A stretch of 64,000 bases of DNA from an uncultured Eubacterium sp. (GCA_910584795.1 CAJUBZ010000003.1:132330-196329); one strand, 5' to 3'; shown: positions 1 through 7,001, numbered from the stretch's first letter. Notes: generated from the sequence alone by a model not told the origin. Program-made: numbers and translations.

Positions 1-277
1 AGACTTTACCTAATCTTTGGTAAAGCAAAATTTATAACTATAACTATGCTTTGCCAGAATAAGGGCATTAAATTTTGTGTGTAGAATAAGTAATAACAAG
101 AGTAATAATAGTGCGAAGCATTATCACAAAGGAAAATGGATTAATGTATGTAATCATGGCATCATCTTTTTGTATAGTTAGGAGATGGTGCCATTGCCCT
201 TTCAGTTTGCTACAAATGTTATTATATAAAAGCAATTTTTACAATTTGGTTATATATTGAAATATAAGAGAAATGTG
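1..277. other. Non-coding left edge of the mobile element
   Basis: No convincing gene on either strand. Arms at 156-167 and 183-194 form a near-perfect hairpin with two G.T or mismatched positions and a 15-nt loop. A shorter one is at 4-24 (arms CTTTACC and GGTAAAG). Neither has a clear U-tract, so they are not called as terminators. The stretch continues the AT-rich element to the right. Confidence 0.4.
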
Positions 278-303
278 ACTTTGGTTCCAGTGGGACCAAA
301 GTT
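278..303. repeat. 26-bp imperfect palindrome, copy 1
   Basis: Member of a family with arms AACTTTGGTCCC and GGGACCAAAGTT. This copy lies just past the stop codon of the XRE remnant (the TAA, read on the minus strand, is at 302-304) and is followed on the plus strand by ATTTTTG, so it could also act as a terminator. Seven more copies lie within the first 2.3 kb; I saw none elsewhere in the window. Confidence 0.75.
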
Positions 304-505
304 ATTTTTGAAAGTTTACAAATATAAGTTTTTCTTTTGAAATGTAGTTGTGTTTGGTCATTTCTTTGGTTGTATTATTGTTGTGTGTAGATTGTTTTCG
401 ATATAGGTTAATCATTTCAAAAATTATAAGTTCTTGATTTTCGTCATTTAGGCGATAAAAGTATTTTTCTAATTTTTTCTTTTGTATCAACTGCAAATCC
501 CCCAT
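302..505 (-). pseudogene. C-terminal remnant of an XRE-family regulator
   Basis: A 67-codon ORF whose residues 9-38 (KKKLEKYFYRLNDENQELI and following) align by eye with the C-terminal part of the intact XRE protein at 2225-2572 (NKKILDYYYRLSEENQDYI and following). The N-terminal helix-turn-helix is absent; only eight unrelated residues precede the homology. The last 25 or so residues are polar and not shared. Both genes end on a copy of the 27-bp palindrome, so this looks like a decayed duplicate rather than an independent gene. Expression as a short peptide is possible but there is no good ribosome binding site. Confidence 0.6.
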
Positions 506-530
506 TGTATGCTAATGTTATTATAATTAT

Positions 531-691
531 AACTTCGGACCCGGTGGGACCAAAGTTGAAAAGAATGAAAAAATAACTTCGGACCCGGTGGGACCAAAGT
601 TGAAAAGAATGAAAAAATAACTTCGGACCCAGTGGGACCAAAGTTGGAAAAAGAATGAAAAAGTAACTTCGGACCCAGTGGGACCAAAGTT
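531..691. repeat. Four tandem palindromes, iteron-like array
   Basis: Copies at 531-557, 575-601, 619-645 and 665-691. Each is 27 bp with the core AACTTCGGACCC(G/A)GTGGGACC, then AAAGTT. The spacers are nearly identical (17, 17 and 19 nt, based on GAAAAGAATGAAAAA), so the repeat unit is really 44-46 bp, close to four helical turns. Because the spacers are conserved this is not a CRISPR. Protein-binding array (iteron, partition or repressor sites) and tandem duplication of a palindromic repeat are both possible readings. Confidence 0.8.
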
Positions 692-824
692 ACTTTTTAT
701 TTGTCAACTTGCTCCATTAATTGATTGTAATCATCCATTATACAACAATGTAAAGTTTGTGGTATAGTTAGCAATAATATTATTACAATGATAATAATTA
801 TAAAATATTTTTGAAATCGAAAAT

Positions 825-1769
825 TCATTTGTAGGTTTCCTTTTTAGGTTTATAAATTGATTGAGTTCCACAAGTGCAATCTGCATCTTTAGGGCATATT
901 AAATAGAAATTCTTTTGTTTATCATTCCAACGTGGCTGCATAACTACATCATGTTTGGAACATTTATATTTTGATGAAAAAAACTTGTAGTCATCGTCAT
1001 GTAGTGCATTACAACGAAGATGGTAATCATCAAGATGTTTATAAGTTGTAGCTTTTAAAAAATCAGATAGTTTAATTAAATCATAATAACAATATTCTTT
1101 TGTAATTTTTCTATATTGTTCAATTATAATGGCATTTAAAGTATCAATTTTACATATGTGCTCAAGACCATTGTTTCCCATATTCTCATCAACTAGCAAA
1201 TTATCATTATTTGCATATACTAAAATACTGAAAATTGGAATTTCATTTAAAGAAATATTTTGGTCTGAATTTATTGTGTTATATAAACTCATCCATTCAT
1301 TTGCTAATTGTGATTTGGGGCTGGATACAGTATAGTTGTCAGCATAGTAATTATGTTTATCAAATTTGATTTCTTTTGATGAAGACCATTTGGATTCAAT
1401 AATAAAAATACATTTTGGTGTAATTAATAAAAAATCAAATTGTGAGCCTTGTTGTTCATTGGATGCTTTATCCAACAAAACATTATGTAGACAGATAGAA
1501 TTATTGAGAGCTAATTTTCTTAATTCTTTCTCAATCAAATTTTCACCATGTAATCCTTTTTGGATATTGTGCAGATGCGCAATAGCATCGCTTGTCAAAA
1601 AGTCTGCATGTTTTTCTAACAATGTAATTTTGGTTGGAATATCACGATTAATGTATAAATTCTTAAACACAGTAGACTGTTGATTTAGATCGTAAAATTT
1701 AGGTGCATGATATTTATTCTTTGTAGGTTTAATAAAAGAATGAAGTAAAGATTTGATAATATTATTCAA
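825..1769 (-). CDS. NERD-domain protein with cysteine-rich C-terminus
   Basis: 314 residues from a TTG start at 1769, preceded by an AAAGGGGG ribosome binding site; no better ATG is nearby. Residues about 70-200 match the nuclease-related domain (NERD, restriction-endonuclease-like fold): the HGENLIEKELRKL helix, GSQFDFLLI with the acidic residue, then IFIIESKW as the ExK motif. The C-terminal 50 residues hold CSKH and a CPKDADCTCGT cluster that could bind zinc, as in NERD proteins with a topoisomerase-type zinc ribbon. NERD proteins are assumed to act on DNA and are common on mobile elements. No partner gene is adjacent, so a defence or maintenance role is only inference. Confidence 0.75.
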   Translation of the reverse strand: MNNIIKSLLHSFIKPTKNKYHAPKFYDLNQQSTVFKNLYINRDIPTKITLLEKHADFLTSDAIAHLHNIQKGLHGENLIEKELRKLALNNSICLHNVLLDKASNEQQGSQFDFLLITPKCIFIIESKWSSSKEIKFDKHNYYADNYTVSSPKSQLANEWMSLYNTINSDQNISLNEIPIFSILVYANNDNLLVDENMGNNGLEHICKIDTLNAIIIEQYRKITKEYCYYDLIKLSDFLKATTYKHLDDYHLRCNALHDDDYKFFSSKYKCSKHDVVMQPRWNDKQKNFYLICPKDADCTCGTQSIYKPKKETYK

Positions 1770-1840
1770 TTTAGTATCCCCCTTTAGGTCATTAGTATTT
1801 TTTATTAAAAATTTTTATTTTTCATACTTTTTGTATAAAT

Positions 1841-1867
1841 AACTTCGGTTCCAGTGGAACCAAAGTT
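1841..1867. repeat. 27-bp imperfect palindrome, copy 6
   Basis: Core AACTTCGGTTCCAGTGGAAC, then CAAAGTT. The two central GG/CC positions differ from the tandem array but both arms changed together, so pairing is kept. It lies just upstream of the promoter of the antitoxin-like RNA and mirrors the copy at 2155-2181 on the other side of the toxin locus. Confidence 0.75.
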
Positions 1868-1875
1868 ATTTTTTC

Positions 1876-1903
1876 TTGATTAATTCATATTATTTGATAT
1901 AAT
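1876..1903 (+). promoter_or_regulatory. Promoter of the antitoxin-like RNA
   Basis: TTGATT at 1876-1881 and TATAAT at 1898-1903, 16 nt apart. Start would be near 1910. There is no ORF with a ribosome binding site before the terminator at 1964-2005, so the product is a short RNA. Confidence 0.6.
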
Positions 1904-1909
1904 GTACTT

Positions 1910-2005
1910 AACAGAGGAGAAGAAAGCTAGCCATGGTCTAGCCACCCCTGTATGTATAATTATAAAAATAACGCCACATTTTGAAGAGTGAGGGCGTTAT
2001 TTTTT
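1910..2005 (+). ncRNA. Putative RNA antitoxin, type I system
   Basis: Predicted transcript of about 95 nt between the 1876-1903 promoter and the bidirectional terminator. AGCCACCCCT at 1940-1949 resembles AGCACCACCTCCT at 2082-2094, which is the complement of the toxin ribosome binding site; the RNA could therefore pair with the toxin Shine-Dalgarno region with one bulge. It also overlaps the 3' end of the toxin mRNA through the shared terminator. The layout is like the Fst/par loci (convergent RNAs, shared terminator, short repeats for pairing). The existence of the RNA is inferred from sequence only. Confidence 0.5.
1964..2005. terminator. Bidirectional terminator of toxin and antitoxin
   Basis: Arms AAAAATAACGCC (1964-1975) and GGGCGTTATTTTT (1992-2004) form a stem with A-rich and U-rich flanks that works in both directions. 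The toxin stop codon (1997-1999) lies inside the right arm. Confidence 0.75.
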
Positions 2006-2080
2006 ATGTTTAGAAACAAATGTTATGACAGCAACTAGCATGACAACAAATGTAAATAAGTCATTAAAAGTAACGTACAT
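1997..2080 (-). CDS. 27-residue hydrophobic peptide, holin-like type I toxin
   Basis: Reads MYVTFNDLFTFVVMLVAVIT and then seven residues ending in KHKK. It has a perfect AGGAGG eight bases before the ATG, one predicted membrane span and a basic C-terminus, as in the small Hol-Tox / TxpA-BsrG-like and Fst-like toxins. A TATAAT box on the minus strand sits upstream near 2145-2150. The mRNA 5' region (about 2105-2140) shares sequence with the 5' region of the convergent RNA (ACTTAACAGNGGAGAAGAA), so the locus is bounded by inverted repeats. No characterised homologue is recognised by sequence; toxin function is inferred from size, hydrophobicity and layout. Confidence 0.6.
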   Translation of the reverse strand: MYVTFNDLFTFVVMLVAVITFVSKHKK

Positions 2081-2154
2081 AAGCACCACCTCCTAGATAG
2101 TAGATGGCTAGTATAGCGCCCCTTCTTCTCCCCTGTTAAGTATATTATATTTTT

Positions 2155-2226
2155 AACTTTGGACCCAGTGGAACCGAAGTTATAGTTTAGTAGTTTTCTA
2201 ACTTGAGTCCCACTGGGACCGAAGTT
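2155..2226. repeat. Two palindrome copies, 7 and 8
   Basis: Copies at 2155-2181 and 2200-2226, 18 bp apart. The second overlaps the stop codon of the XRE regulator (TAA read on the minus strand at 2225-2227), the same placement as copy 1 relative to the XRE remnant. They separate the regulator from the toxin-antitoxin-like locus. Confidence 0.75.
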
Positions 2227-2572
2227 AACCAATTTTTTTCTCACTGGTATTTTCTACAGCATCATTTTCTTGCTCTCTATATAATTTGACCATTTCACCA
2301 CGTATATAGTCCTGGTTCTCTTCAGATAAACGATAGTAATAATCTAAAATTTTCTTATTGCTTGAATCTAATATATCGTCTGTTAATCCAATTAAATAAT
2401 CGGAAGAGACACTATAAAAATGACATAACCAAATAAGTTTATCGTAGTCTGGATAATAATTCCCAATCTCCCACCCGGAAATGGTAGAAGTTCCTACATG
2501 TAGCATTTTTGCTAAGTCGGATTGTTTTATATTTTTTGAACATCTTAATTCTTTTAATCTTTGTCCTAGCAT
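2225..2572 (-). CDS. XRE-family helix-turn-helix regulator
   Basis: 115 residues. The Cro/CI-type HTH occupies residues 1-60 (MLGQRLKELRCSKNIKQSDL, then GTSTISGWEIGNYYPDYDKL), and the remainder is a short C-terminal region (LSEENQDYIRGEMVKLYREQ) typical of ImmR/SinR-like phage and ICE repressors. An upstream AAAGGAGT lies close to the ATG. It is divergent from a region leading to the recombinase, with repeated operator-like words between them, so a likely role is control of element functions. The C-terminal half is duplicated as the remnant at 302-505. Confidence 0.85.
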   Translation of the reverse strand: MLGQRLKELRCSKNIKQSDLAKMLHVGTSTISGWEIGNYYPDYDKLIWLCHFYSVSSDYLIGLTDDILDSSNKKILDYYYRLSEENQDYIRGEMVKLYREQENDAVENTSEKKIG

Positions 2573-2639
2573 AAATACTCCTTTATAGAATAGTAATAAC
2601 TAAATTATATATCAAACGAAGTTAAAAAACATTACAGTA

Positions 2640-2690
2640 CTATATAACCGTAAAAAAATTGACAATACCGTAAAATAGTGATAATATAAT
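2640..2690 (+). promoter_or_regulatory. Operator-like repeats and promoter region right of the XRE gene
   Basis: ACCGTAAAA occurs at 2647-2655 and 2667-2675, 20 bp apart (two helical turns), flanking TTGACA at 2659-2664. Possible -10 boxes are GATAAT (2680) or TATAAT (2685-2690), but spacing to TTGACA is 15 or 20, so the exact promoter is uncertain. TTACAGTAC occurs twice nearby (about 2632 and 2740). Likely binding sites of the adjacent XRE protein. Confidence 0.4.
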
Positions 2691-3078
2691 ACTGAAATAC
2701 AGTAATGAAGTGAAAGTTTTACTGCATTGCTGAATATTATTACAGTACGTTGACAATCTCATAGCCATATAATTGCACGTTCCGGATTTGGAGAGCAGCA
2801 CCAATCTTCGCCATGACCTGTAAAACAGTGAGCGGTAAAAAGAAAGGTGCATCAATGGAACCAGACATTTAGTTATGACTTAAAGCTAAACATTGAGCGA
2901 GGACACAATGAGGGGATAATGATACTTCGGCTTGGCTTGAATCGAGGAGTCGCTGGCGATAAGCATCGGCAGATATTGAGAGATATATGCAGGTTGGCAC
3001 CCTGGCGTTATATGGTAAGAAAAATGGTAATAATGAACTCTTACATTTAATATACATAGAGTAAACGGAGGTATTTGT
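2691..3078. other. Stretch without a convincing gene
   Basis: Less AT-rich than the neighbouring element DNA. It contains a 67-codon frame (2847-3050, plus, GTG start) without a good ribosome binding site or recognised family, and overlapping frames on the minus strand of similar length. It may be a leader of the recombinase transcript or a decayed gene. I do not call a gene here. Confidence 0.4.
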
Positions 3079-3219
3079 ATGAACAAAATTAATGTTGAAC
3101 ATCACTATCTATCAGAAAACAACAAAAAAGAAAAAGAAAAAAGAAGTAGGGAAATTTATTTAACTTGTGTAAGAATACTAAATAATAATGAAAACATATA
3201 TTATAAAAACAAAGCATAA
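3079..3219 (+). CDS. Small lysine-rich protein upstream of the recombinase
   Basis: 46 codons starting MNKINVEHHYLSENNKKEKE, with a CGGAGG ribosome binding site eight bases before the ATG. It ends nine bases before the recombinase start, so the two are almost certainly co-translated. The middle is strongly charged, the end tyrosine- and asparagine-rich. No family is recognised. Position and size would suit a recombination directionality factor or accessory protein, but nothing in the sequence proves this. Confidence 0.6.
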   Translation: MNKINVEHHYLSENNKKEKEKRSREIYLTCVRILNNNENIYYKNKA

Positions 3220-3228
3220 GAGGACAAT

Positions 3229-4719
3229 ATGGACGCAATATATGCACGCCAGTCAGTAGATAAAAAAGATAGTATTTCCATAGAGTCACAAATTAATTTT
3301 TGTATTCCGGAATCGAAATCCCCCGATGGATATATGATATTCAAAGATAAAGGATTTAGTGGAAAAAATACCAATAGACCAGATTTCTTACAGATGATGA
3401 GAGAGGTAAAAAAAGGGAAGATTAAAAGAATCATTGTATACAAAATAGACAGGTTCAGCCGTTCACTTTTGGATTTTGCATTTCATTGGGAGATCCTTCA
3501 AAAGTACAATGTGGATTTTATTTCAATTAATGAAAAGTTTGACACATCAACCCCAATGGGACGAGCTATGCTTTTCATATTGATGATATTTGCACAGTTA
3601 GAAAGAGAAACAATATCAGAGAGATGCGTTGATAATTATTATGAAAGAATCAAAAGAAAAGTCTGGCCGGGGGGACCGGCACCCTTTGGATTTGAAAATG
3701 ATACATGTTATTATGATGGAATGAAATGTCCTACATTAGTAACAAATAAAGATATAGATATCATGATTGACAATTTTATACAGTATGCAAAAGAAGATAT
3801 GTCACTTGGAAAATTAGCAAAATTGAGAATAGGTCAGCAATTAGAAACAGTACAGAAAATTGTTTGGAACAATGTATCTTTATCAAGATTGTTAAAGAAT
3901 CCGGTTTATGTAAAAGCTGATATTTTTGTTTATATGTACTTTAAAGAAAAGGGGTACAAGTTTAGTAATCCTATTGAAGAATGGAATGGGGAACATGCTG
4001 CATTCGTGGTAGGAAAGAAACAGTACATATCATCCAATAGTAAACGAGATTGGACAAAGTCTCCGAATCAAACAGTTTCATTATTAAATATTCCTGGAGT
4101 TGTTGACAGCAAGGTATGGCTTGAGTGTAACAGAAAATTGGACAAGAACTCTCAGATCAAAAATTCGGGAGCAGGAAAACATACATGGTTGACCGGATTA
4201 ATTAAATGTGGAAAATGTGGATATGCATTAAAAGTAATGGTGTATCAGGGAGTTAAGGAGACGAAAAAGTATTTAGTATGTTCCGGACATACAAATGGTC
4301 ACATTTGTCCGGTAAGTAAATTTAACATTAATATAGAAGAAGTCGAACAGATAATTGAAGATGAGATAGAGAAAATAATTGCAGTAAGTGCAGCGGAAGA
4401 AGTTGAAGAAATTGAGATAACCAATCAGGAAGAAAACAAATTAGAACTTGCAAAGATTGAGGAACAAATTGACAGATTAATAAAATCTATTAGTGATGCG
4501 TCAGCAGTCACTATGAAATATATAAACAGTGAAATAGAAAAGTTAGATAAAAAGAAAAATGCGATTAACAAGATGCTTACGAAAAAAGGTAAGGCAAAAA
4601 AAATAGAACCAATATCTTTCAAAAAACTTATGTTTGACGAGAAGAAAAAAGTGGTTCAAAACTACATAGAAAAAATATATGTTTATGATGACAAAATAGA
4701 TATCAAATGGAAGATTTAA
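3229..4719 (+). CDS. Large serine recombinase (integrase)
   Basis: 496 residues. The resolvase domain (1-150) begins AIYARQSVDKKDS, with the catalytic serine at position 9, and has the IDRFSRS motif with catalytic arginines near 75. The recombinase domain follows (about 165-290, GPAPFGFENDT onward), then a zinc ribbon (CGKCGYALKVM and later CSGHTNGHIC) and a long coiled-coil C-terminus (370-470). Such enzymes integrate phages, ICEs and skin-type elements without host factors. The gene ends about 25 bp from the junction with the interrupted deacetylase gene, the usual placement next to an attachment site. It appears full length and intact. Confidence 0.92.
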   Translation: MDAIYARQSVDKKDSISIESQINFCIPESKSPDGYMIFKDKGFSGKNTNRPDFLQMMREVKKGKIKRIIVYKIDRFSRSLLDFAFHWEILQKYNVDFISINEKFDTSTPMGRAMLFILMIFAQLERETISERCVDNYYERIKRKVWPGGPAPFGFENDTCYYDGMKCPTLVTNKDIDIMIDNFIQYAKEDMSLGKLAKLRIGQQLETVQKIVWNNVSLSRLLKNPVYVKADIFVYMYFKEKGYKFSNPIEEWNGEHAAFVVGKKQYISSNSKRDWTKSPNQTVSLLNIPGVVDSKVWLECNRKLDKNSQIKNSGAGKHTWLTGLIKCGKCGYALKVMVYQGVKETKKYLVCSGHTNGHICPVSKFNINIEEVEQIIEDEIEKIIAVSAAEEVEEIEITNQEENKLELAKIEEQIDRLIKSISDASAVTMKYINSEIEKLDKKKNAINKMLTKKGKAKKIEPISFKKLMFDEKKKVVQNYIEKIYVYDDKIDIKWKI

Positions 4720-4750
4720 TTTTCTTCCATTTGTATGGTCATTATCCACG
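4720..4750. other. Attachment-site junction of the element
   Basis: Going leftward through the minus-strand deacetylase gene, the protein stays typical of its family up to QWNVD (GAT codon at 4744-4746), then turns to unrelated NDHTNGRK where SLDW-type residues are usual. The crossover therefore lies near 4738-4746. The core dinucleotide cannot be set without the other end of the element. Confidence 0.65.
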
Positions 4751-5295
4751 TTCCATTGTATCGTATAATAGCCACAATTTTTTGCCTGAATAATTAAATT
4801 GTTGTCATAGTCACCATAAGGCGGTCTGAATAAACACATTGTAGTGCCGGTAAGGTTTTTGACTTTTTCGGTTACTTTATTTAACTCATCACACATGCCG
4901 GATGTACTTAGCTGTGGCATATGTTTGTGGTTTTCACTATGATTTCCAAGGTCGTGTCCGGCTTTTTGAATTGCTTTTACATCATCGGGATAACTTTCAA
5001 CCCAGCCGCCAGTCATAAAAAAAGTAACATGAATTTTATATTTTTTAAGTGTATCAAGAATTGTTTTTGTATCTTCATTCCCCCATGCTGCATCAAAGGA
5101 AAGTGCAACCTGTTTCTTATCGGTCTGTACATTATAAATTGGTAGTTCCTTTGTTGCGGTAGAAGCGGTCAGTGCTTCCCATCCGTCTCTAAATAAATTT
5201 TCCTCATAATAATATGTAAGACCAACTACAGCGAGTAATACACACAGCCATAGTATGCTCCTTTTGAATAAACTTGTTTGCTCTGGATTTGCCAT
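4744..5295 (-). pseudogene. Polysaccharide deacetylase (PdaB-like), 3' end removed by insertion
   Basis: The start at 5295 (MANPEQTSLF) follows GAGGAGAAG. Residues 13-32 form an N-terminal membrane anchor. NodB motifs 1-3 are present: SFDAAWGNED, GNHSENHKHM (metal-binding HxxxH) and RPPYGDYDN. The frame then runs by chance through the recombinase region to 4543, so motifs 4 and 5 (the D/W and LHD regions) are missing. The AAWGNED form is typical of clostridial PdaB-like deacetylases tied to sporulation or cell-wall peptidoglycan modification. As it stands the product should be inactive; excision of the element could restore it if the 3' part remains at the other end. Confidence 0.8.
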
Positions 5296-5376
5296 AGGCT
5301 TCTCCTCAAAGTGCTTGTTATAGTCTATGATGAAAATCGTGATTTCATGAAAAGAGACAAACAATGACATTAATAA

Positions 5377-6252
5377 TTAAATGGATGTTACATGTTCCAG
5401 TAAGAAATCTCTGGCAATATCAGAGAGAACAGATTCTTTATGCGTAATAAAAGCACTCATAATATACATATTAGGATCGTTTATCTTTTTGATACACATA
5501 TCCTTGGCAATATCCGTATCATCTTCCGTCATTGAAATTAACGCAACACATCCAAATGATCTTGCCCATTCTACAGCAGTATTTTTTGGAGAAGTGATAA
5601 TAGCAACATTTGGTGACAACAGATAGTGTCCAAAGACTGTATAGACGATATCCAGACAGTCAAAAGGGATTGCCAAAGGAAATGCAGATAGTTGGTGTAC
5701 CTCCAGCACTTCATTACAAGCAGAAAGGTTATGTTTTTTAGGAAAAACAGCAACGATATCCTCCTTTTCATAAGGATAAATATTGAGAGAACCATATCCC
5801 GGAATGCTGGAGCGTATCAGACCGATTTCTGTGATTCTGTTTAACACATTTGGAATAACAAATTCGCTTGGAATCTCATATAGATCATAGTTGACTTTCG
5901 GATGTTTTTCCATAAATGAGTCAAAAAACTTATGCATAAAGAATGCAGAGTTTCCGGCCGGAATTGATATTTTTAAAAGGTTGGTAAAGAGAGTCTTTTC
6001 ATTTGTTAATTCATTTTTTAAGTTTTCTTCTAACTGACATATTTGTTTTGCTTTCTGATAAAAAATTCGTCCCGCATCGGTTAATTCAATGGAACGGCTT
6101 CCACGAATGATAAGTGTTGTTCCATAATTTTTTTCAATATTCTTCAACTGATTACTTAATGATGGCTGAGCAATTAATAATTTATTGGCAGCAGCTAAGA
6201 TACTTCCACATTCTACAATCGTAACAAAATTCTTATAAGATTCTAAAGTCAT
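5377..6252 (-). CDS. LysR-family transcriptional regulator
   Basis: 291 residues from the ATG at 6252, chosen because AGAAGGAG lies five bases upstream; the GTG at 6258 would overlap that site. The N-terminal winged HTH (residues 1-65, including LAAANKLLIAQPSLSNQLKN) is followed by a LysR substrate-binding domain (about 90-290). It is divergent from the purine salvage operon with a 180-bp spacer, the classic LysR arrangement, so it probably controls that operon. The inducer cannot be told. Confidence 0.88.
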   Translation of the reverse strand: MTLESYKNFVTIVECGSILAAANKLLIAQPSLSNQLKNIEKNYGTTLIIRGSRSIELTDAGRIFYQKAKQICQLEENLKNELTNEKTLFTNLLKISIPAGNSAFFMHKFFDSFMEKHPKVNYDLYEIPSEFVIPNVLNRITEIGLIRSSIPGYGSLNIYPYEKEDIVAVFPKKHNLSACNEVLEVHQLSAFPLAIPFDCLDIVYTVFGHYLLSPNVAIITSPKNTAVEWARSFGCVALISMTEDDTDIAKDMCIKKINDPNMYIMSAFITHKESVLSDIARDFLLEHVTSI

Positions 6253-6330
6253 AGACACTCCTTCTTTGTATAATAAAAATATTATATAAACTAAGTGATA
6301 ATAGTAATTTTATTATATATTACCATAAAT

Positions 6331-6336
6331 TATAAT
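6331..6336 (+). promoter_or_regulatory. Possible -10 box of the purine salvage operon
   Basis: TATAAT in the LysR/phosphoribosyltransferase divergent spacer. No good -35 is visible, which fits an activator-dependent promoter. Transcription from here would pass through the hairpin at 6361-6394. Confidence 0.35.
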
Positions 6337-6360
6337 AGATGTATATTGAGAAAATTTTGC

Positions 6361-6394
6361 AAAGGTGCAGTGCTTGGGTATTGCACCTTTTTTG
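6361..6394 (+). terminator. Terminator hairpin in the leader of the purine salvage operon
   Basis: AAAGGTGCA and TGCACCTTTTTT form a stem with a U-tract, 40 bp before the first gene. As no gene ends here on the plus strand, it may be an attenuator. No purine riboswitch consensus was found ahead of it. Confidence 0.6.
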
Positions 6395-6434
6395 AGAAAA
6401 AGCAAAGTAAATATAGAAAGCAGGGGTAAAAAAT

Positions 6435-7001
6435 ATGAAATATTATGATTTGTCGGTTTGTGGTGTACATCGCAAGCTTCCTTATGTAGATTTTGATAAT
6501 GAAACAGCTTATGCCAGCTTTGTTGTAATTAGTGATACAGAGCTGATTACGTTAGCGGGAGAACAACTGGCAAAAAAAGTGAACGGAGCGGATATTATTG
6601 TAACGATTGAAGCAAAAGGGATTGCACTGGCATATGAGATTTCAAGACGTCTTTCCATGAAAGATTTTGTTGTAGTTAGAAAAAGTATTAAGCCTTATGT
6701 AAAATCTTATATCCAGGATGTAGTTCATTCCATTACAACGAATGGAGAGCAGCATGTATTTCTAGATGATAGTGATGCTTTAAGAATTAAAGGAAAAAAA
6801 GTAGCCATTATAGATGATGTAATATCAAAAGGAGAATCACTGGCTGCAGCAGAAAGACTGGTGCAGGCAGCAGGAGGAATTGTATGTGCGAAAATGGCTA
6901 TTCTCGCAGAGGGAAAGGCAGCATTAAGAGAAGATATCACATTTTTAGAGAAACTTCCGCTATTTAAAAAAGTTGGAGATGATTATGAAGTACTTGATTA
7001 A
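6435..7001 (+). CDS. Phosphoribosyltransferase, adenine PRT-like
   Basis: 188 residues with a type I phosphoribosyltransferase fold. The PRPP-binding motif is VAIIDDVISKGES (about 118-130), and the N-terminal part has the IEAKGIALAYEIS helix typical of Apt and Xpt relatives. It would convert a purine base and PRPP to the nucleotide. First gene of a three-gene operon with adenine deaminase and a purine permease; its end overlaps the start of the deaminase gene by 17 bp. Substrate (adenine, xanthine or another base) cannot be fixed from sequence; a canonical apt may exist elsewhere in the genome. Confidence 0.75.
   Translation: MKYYDLSVCGVHRKLPYVDFDNETAYASFVVISDTELITLAGEQLAKKVNGADIIVTIEAKGIALAYEISRRLSMKDFVVVRKSIKPYVKSYIQDVVHSITTNGEQHVFLDDSDALRIKGKKVAIIDDVISKGESLAAAERLVQAAGGIVCAKMAILAEGKAALREDITFLEKLPLFKKVGDDYEVLD

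Noticed and set aside
444..687. Overlapping minus-strand ORFs of 65-66 codons with repeated GPTGSE and PLGPK peptides
   Set aside because: They are only the translation of the tandem palindromes; no ribosome binding site and no family.
531..691. Repeat array as a CRISPR
   Set aside because: Spacers between the 27-bp palindromes are 17-19 nt and almost identical, so they are part of the repeat. No cas gene is in the window.
2847..3105. Several 66-78 codon ORFs on both strands before the recombinase
   Set aside because: They overlap each other and lack ribosome binding sites; none has a recognised domain. Noted as an uncertain stretch instead.
4543..5370. 275-codon reading of the deacetylase as an intact gene
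   Set aside because: The last 70 or so residues are translated from DNA antisense to the recombinase and have no similarity to the deacetylase family; motifs 4 and 5 are absent.
6259..6434. Purine riboswitch upstream of the salvage operon
   Set aside because: The conserved three-way junction and loop sequences of guanine/adenine riboswitches are not present; only a terminator hairpin is seen.
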